From assembly GCF_003408845.1 (NCBI RefSeq), contig NZ_LRTV01000001.1, positions 613,319-659,016 of the forward strand: DNA of 45,698 nucleotides, in the 5' to 3' direction. A program made the position numbers and the translations under genes. Source of the stretch: Gardnerella massiliensis (GTDB lineage Bacteria > Actinomycetota > Actinomycetes > Actinomycetales > Bifidobacteriaceae). Numbering within the stretch: the first letter of the stretch is position 1; every line of letters begins with the position of its first letter. The notes beneath the pieces are model-generated. The model saw nothing but the letters and a program-made list of their open reading frames with translations, searched no databases and was not told where the DNA came from. Positions 41,515 through 45,698 of the stretch are shown here, piece after piece.

Positions 41515-43620
41515 TTATTCCAACTCAATCGCGCCCGTGCAAAGCTGATAATATTCGCCACGCTGAGCCATTAAATCTTCATGCGACCCTCGTTCAACGA
41601 TGCGCCCATGATCAAGCACCATAATCACGTCTGCATTGCGCACTGTGGAAAGCCTGTGCGCAATCACAAACACAGTGCGATCTTGCATCAGCGCATCCAT
41701 GCCGTGTTGCACCAACGCCTCAGTGTGCGTATCGATTGAAGAAGTAGCTTCATCCAAAATAAGCACAGGCGGATTTGCTACAGCTGCGCGCGCAATAGAA
41801 ATAAGCTGCTTTTGGCCTTGAGAAAGCCCCTCACCACCATTAGTAAGCTGAGTATCGTAACCGTGAGAAAGCTGCCCAATAAACGCGTCAGCATGCGCTA
41901 ATTTCGCCGCTTTTACGCACTCTTCGTCAGTTGCATCGAGGCGACCGTAACGAATATTATCCATAACGCTGCCAGTAAATAAGTTCACATCTTGCAAAAC
42001 TGTGCCAATAGCGTAACGCAAATCAGTTTTACAAATATCACGAACGTCAATACCGTCATACAAAATTTGTCCGTCATCAATATCGTAAAAACGCGTAAGC
42101 AGATTCGCAATCGTAGTTTTCCCAGCGCCCGTAGCGCCCACCAAAGCAACTTTTTGCCCCGGCTTTGCAAACCACGTAATATCGTGCAAAACTGGCTTCT
42201 CAGGGTCGTATCCGAACACAACGTCCGTAAAGCGCACGTCGCCGCGAAGTAACGTATACCTGCCGTCTTGAGAAGTTAAAGCGTCGCGTTTGGCATGACA
42301 CACCACTGTTTGCGCCATCTGACTTAACTGCGAAGCGCGCACCACAGCTTTGGTGCCGTTATCTTGCGCGGCTCGCTTCCAAGCCCAGTAAACGTGCTCG
42401 CCTTCCGTTTTTTCGCTCACTTCTTCCAGCACGTCAAAAGTGTGCGCATTTTCTTGAGACTGCGTTTGGCTGATGCGCACTTTTACCAAGCGCACTGTGC
42501 CGTCGTCTGGCTCTACTTCTTCGTCGAGAAGCTCAAAAATTCGCGAAGCTCCGGCAATTGCCATCATCAGCGAATTGAGTTGCATAGTAATTTCGCCAAT
42601 AGGATTAATAAACGCACGCGACAGCGTGAGTAAGGATATAAGTGTGCCGAGCGTTAAAGCTCCGGAACCTGCCATGCCAAGCGTTGGTAAACCAACTGAA
42701 GCAGCCCATGCGCCAAGTAGCGCAATCAGCACATACAGCAAGTAGCTTGCGTTGCTGATTATTGGCATCACATTATTTGCGTAAGAATTTGCACTTGCTG
42801 AAATTTTTTGTACTTTTTCGACGCAATCGTCTAATTTTTCAAGCGTAACTGTTTCGTGATTAAAAATTTTAATAACTTTATTGCCAGTTGCGGATTCTTC
42901 TACAAATTTGTTCAACTCACCCAAAGCATGTTGAAATTGTTCAAAAAGCTTACCGGAACGTTTCAGCATAAATCGCACTAAAAACAGCAGAACAACGGTG
43001 AAAACGGCCACAAACGCTGCCACCGGAAGCGAGAGCCACATAATTGACACAAAAGCTGCCGTAATCGAAATAAGCGCCGAAAAGGAGTCTGGAAAAGCCC
43101 AGGAAATAGCTTCGCGAAGCACTTCTGTATCGTTCGTGTAGCGGCTCATTATATCGCCGTAGCCTTGCGCATCGAGGTAGCGCAACGACAGCTTCTGCTG
43201 ATGCCGAAACATGGCGTCACGCAAATCGCGCATAACGCTTTCGGAAATATTCGCAACCAGCCGGCTCCACAGCCAGCAGCTGAACACTCCAACCGCATAT
43301 ACGCTTGCCATAAGCATTATCATGCGCACAAGCGGCATCCAATCCGGATTGTGCTTGCCAACGAGCGGAAGAATGTACACGTCGACCAAGGATTGCAGGA
43401 ACATCGCGCAGGCAGCTTGAACAATCGAGCTTACAATGATTGCGGCTATGATTACGAAAATTTTGGCGCGATACACTAGCACGCAGGAAGCGAGACGTTT
43501 CAGCACAGGCCAGTTGATTGTGCGGCGGTTGCTGCTAGAGCGTCTGTTGGCGCTAGAGCTGCTTTTGGCGCTGCTGTTGCTGGCGGATTTGGCAGGAGAC
43601 TGAGCCGTTTTAGTAGACAT
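41515..43620 (-). CDS. ABC exporter half-transporter with canonical ATPase site
   Basis: 701 residues. Order: a Ser/Ala/Lys-rich N-terminal tail (1-33), a six-helix exporter membrane domain (about 45-360), an inserted segment of about 85 residues (374-457) not typical of the family, then the ATPase: Walker A GATGAGKT (495-502), signature LSQGQ (599-603), Walker B with Asp623-Glu624, and the His655 switch. Its partner is the gene just upstream (3-nt gap). Heterodimeric exporters of this kind move lipids, peptides or drugs; the substrate is unknown here. The insert could have a regulatory or contact function. Confidence 0.93.
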   Translation of the reverse strand: MSTKTAQSPAKSASNSSAKSSSSANRRSSSNRRTINWPVLKRLASCVLVYRAKIFVIIAAIIVSSIVQAACAMFLQSLVDVYILPLVGKHNPDWMPLVRMIMLMASVYAVGVFSCWLWSRLVANISESVMRDLRDAMFRHQQKLSLRYLDAQGYGDIMSRYTNDTEVLREAISWAFPDSFSALISITAAFVSIMWLSLPVAAFVAVFTVVLLFLVRFMLKRSGKLFEQFQHALGELNKFVEESATGNKVIKIFNHETVTLEKLDDCVEKVQKISASANSYANNVMPIISNASYLLYVLIALLGAWAASVGLPTLGMAGSGALTLGTLISLLTLSRAFINPIGEITMQLNSLMMAIAGASRIFELLDEEVEPDDGTVRLVKVRISQTQSQENAHTFDVLEEVSEKTEGEHVYWAWKRAAQDNGTKAVVRASQLSQMAQTVVCHAKRDALTSQDGRYTLLRGDVRFTDVVFGYDPEKPVLHDITWFAKPGQKVALVGATGAGKTTIANLLTRFYDIDDGQILYDGIDVRDICKTDLRYAIGTVLQDVNLFTGSVMDNIRYGRLDATDEECVKAAKLAHADAFIGQLSHGYDTQLTNGGEGLSQGQKQLISIARAAVANPPVLILDEATSSIDTHTEALVQHGMDALMQDRTVFVIAHRLSTVRNADVIMVLDHGRIVERGSHEDLMAQRGEYYQLCTGAIELE

Positions 43621-43622
43621 AA

Positions 43623-45503
43623 TTATTCAGCTCCCTTTGCGCTCGTAGTTGTTACTGTGGTTTCGTCGTCCGTTACATTACTTTTTGCTTGAGATTCCGC
43701 CATATTTCTGTACAGTTCGCAAGACTTAATCAAGTCGTTGTGCGAACCTTGGGCAAGAATGCGTCCGTTTTGCAACACAACTATAATGTCTGCGTGCTCG
43801 ATTGAAGATACGCGCTGAGCCACAATAATTTGCGTGGAATCAGGCATAAACTTTTTCAAATTTTCACGAATCTTACGATCCGTTTTCATATCGACTGCAC
43901 TCATAGAATCGTCAAGAATTAAGATTTTGGGTTTCCTTAAAAGCGCGCGAGCAATGCACAAACGCTGCCGCTGACCGCCAGAAACATTTTTACCACCCTG
44001 CTCAATATGAGTGTTGTAGCCGTCCGGAAAATCCTGAATAAACTCATCCGCGCAAGCAATCTTACATACTTCGCGCACATCCTCGTCAGTAGCATCCAAT
44101 CTACCCCAACGAAGATTTTCTGCAATAGTGCCATTAAACAGAATATTTTTCTGCAAAACAAAGCCTACTTCGTTGCGCAAACTAGAAGAATCGTAGTTAC
44201 GAATATCCTTTCCGCCTACAAAAAGCGTGCCGGAACTTACATCGTAAAGCCTTGCAATCAGTTGCACAAGACTTGATTTTCCAGAACCCGTAGCCCCCAC
44301 AATACCGACGGTTGCACCTGAAGGAATACTCAAGTTGATATCGTGTAAAATTTCCTGTTCTGCCGGCGTAGATTCATCCGCATCATCCGATTTCGGATAG
44401 CGCAACGAAACATGCTCAAAACGAACCGAAGCGTCGGAAATCTTAGTAAGAGGGAATTCTGGAACAAGCTCAGTGTTTTGCGATTGCAGCACTTTCGCAA
44501 TTCTGTGCATCGAAGCACGAGCCGTTACAGACATAACAAAAACCGCAACCAAATTCGCTAAAGCAAACAAAATTTGCAGCGCATACACCACCAACGCCGC
44601 AAGATTTCCTGTAGTTAAACCAAAAGCAGGATTATTTCCAGAAGCAACGATTTCTCGCGAAGCCATCCACGCAACCAGCAACATACCCGTATAAAAACAC
44701 ACATTAAACAGCGGAATGCTGCAATTAAGCACATACTCCGCCTTAAGAAAATGCTGGTAAATCTTATGAGAAATGCGCATAAAACGACTGTTTTCATAAT
44801 CTTCACGCACATAGGATTTCACAACGCGAATATTATGCAAATTCTCGCCAACTTGATTATTCATTTCATCAACCATGCGGTAAATTCGCATAAAAGCTGG
44901 AGCTACAATACTCGCACCAACCGCACCAATTAAACCAACAATCGGCACAAAACTAAGAAAAACCCAAGAAATCGCAGGACTAATTAAAAAAGTAAACCAC
45001 CACGCGGCCACGATAATCACAACGCTACGAATACCAGAACGAATCATCAACTGGTAAGCAAACTGAACATTCGACACGTCGCTAGTCATACGAGTCACAA
45101 TCGTGCCGGTAGAAAACTTATCCAAATCCGAAAAACTTAAAAGTTGCAGGCGCGCAAAAATATTATGCCGCAAATTCCTGCCAAAACCAGCGCTAGAATG
45201 TGCGCAACAAATGCCAGAAATAACGCCGGCAACCATAGAAAACACGGCAAAAATAAGAAGCTGCAAACCGTAGTACCAGGCGGTACTATTTGACCGCTGC
45301 ATAATTCCAAAATCAATAAGATTCGACATTGCCGAAGGAATAATAATTTGCATAGCGGCTTCAAAAATAATTGTTACGGAAGTAAGAACGCCGAGCAGCC
45401 GATAATTCTTTAAAGAATGAAGAACAGTGCGTAAAGCATGAGAAGTACGATCGGCGCGGTTCTTTGATCTTTTCGACGATTTTCGCGTGACATCTTCCGC
45501 CAT
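43623..45503 (-). CDS. ABC exporter half-transporter with degenerate catalytic residues
   Basis: 626 residues. Six membrane helices (about 35-330), then the ATPase: Walker A GATGSGKS (403-410), signature VSGGQ (507-511), Walker B ILILDDS where Asp532 stands in place of the catalytic Glu, and Gln563 in AQR in place of the switch His. This pattern is known from heterodimeric exporters (LmrC, BmrC and TM287 types), where one of the two ATP sites does not hydrolyse. The canonical partner is the next gene. AAGGAGG lies before the ATG. The dispersed repeat family lies upstream. Confidence 0.94.
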   Translation of the reverse strand: MAEDVTRKSSKRSKNRADRTSHALRTVLHSLKNYRLLGVLTSVTIIFEAAMQIIIPSAMSNLIDFGIMQRSNSTAWYYGLQLLIFAVFSMVAGVISGICCAHSSAGFGRNLRHNIFARLQLLSFSDLDKFSTGTIVTRMTSDVSNVQFAYQLMIRSGIRSVVIIVAAWWFTFLISPAISWVFLSFVPIVGLIGAVGASIVAPAFMRIYRMVDEMNNQVGENLHNIRVVKSYVREDYENSRFMRISHKIYQHFLKAEYVLNCSIPLFNVCFYTGMLLVAWMASREIVASGNNPAFGLTTGNLAALVVYALQILFALANLVAVFVMSVTARASMHRIAKVLQSQNTELVPEFPLTKISDASVRFEHVSLRYPKSDDADESTPAEQEILHDINLSIPSGATVGIVGATGSGKSSLVQLIARLYDVSSGTLFVGGKDIRNYDSSSLRNEVGFVLQKNILFNGTIAENLRWGRLDATDEDVREVCKIACADEFIQDFPDGYNTHIEQGGKNVSGGQRQRLCIARALLRKPKILILDDSMSAVDMKTDRKIRENLKKFMPDSTQIIVAQRVSSIEHADIIVVLQNGRILAQGSHNDLIKSCELYRNMAESQAKSNVTDDETTVTTTSAKGAE

Positions 45504-45586
45504 TACGCCCCCTCCTTAAATGATTCGTAAGCTTAATAATATCACTTTTGAATATGTGGCAGGCAGGGTTTGATGAACGATAAAAC

Positions 45587-45698
45587 CCGGAGAAAAAACT
45601 CCGGAGAATGTTCCAAAAAAACACCAAAACAGCAACAAACGCCGGAAAATCTCCCGCAAATGTTCCAAAAAAACACCAAAACAACAACAAACGCCGGA
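45587..45698. repeat. Dispersed hairpin repeats at the right edge
   Basis: CCGGAGAAAAAACTCCGG then AGAATGTTCC, followed by two CAAAACARCAACAAACGCCGGA units; the same elements as at 4514-5060. It runs out of the window, so its full extent is unknown. It lies upstream of the ABC exporter pair. Confidence 0.85.

Overview
The window looks like a chromosomal segment from an AT-leaning member of the Bifidobacteriaceae, most like Gardnerella. This is inferred from protein character and gene order, not from a database search. The division/cell-wall (dcw) cluster is of actinobacterial type, there is a Wag31/DivIVA next to lspA-rluD-dnaE, the GlnA is of the non-adenylylated kind, the tmRNA and tRNAs lack an encoded CCA, and the intergenic spaces are full of short tandem repeats. 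Most genes lie on the minus strand.

Layout from left to right: the 3' end of a tmRNA gene with its terminator; a two-gene toxin-antitoxin module (Panacea-domain antitoxin, Doc/Fic toxin); miaA; a 15-bp tandem array in the miaA leader; on the plus strand a small alarmone synthetase and a Bax inhibitor-1-like membrane protein; about 900 bp of repeats and hairpins; the str operon rpsL-rpsG-fusA-tuf; then the dcw cluster, transcribed mraZ-rsmH-ftsL-ftsI-murE-like-murF-mraY-murD-ftsW-murG-murC-ftsQ. Upstream of mraZ is a textbook MraZ operator. Next come a seven-unit 52-bp tandem array, glnA, an acidic protein of unknown function, dnaE, rluD, lspA and wag31. A divergent galE follows. Then there are two secreted leucine-rich-repeat proteins, tRNA-Phe and tRNA-Asp, and a heterodimeric ABC exporter.

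The dcw genes make lipid II and build the septal synthase. MraZ probably autoregulates the cluster, and Wag31 organises polar growth. The str operon supplies two ribosomal proteins and both elongation factors. The alarmone synthetase, tmRNA and toxin-antitoxin pair belong to stress physiology. The LRR proteins are likely surface or secreted adhesins.

The most unusual points are: a MurE homologue in the murE slot whose ATP-binding P-loop and catalytic motif are both gone; long low-complexity tails on many division proteins, including a 146-residue extension on MraZ; two unrelated tandem arrays that share a 52-bp period and sit 3' of tuf and glnA; a dispersed hairpin repeat family; and an acidic, aromatic C-terminal module shared by the two LRR proteins, one of which seems to have lost its downstream tail through a frameshift.
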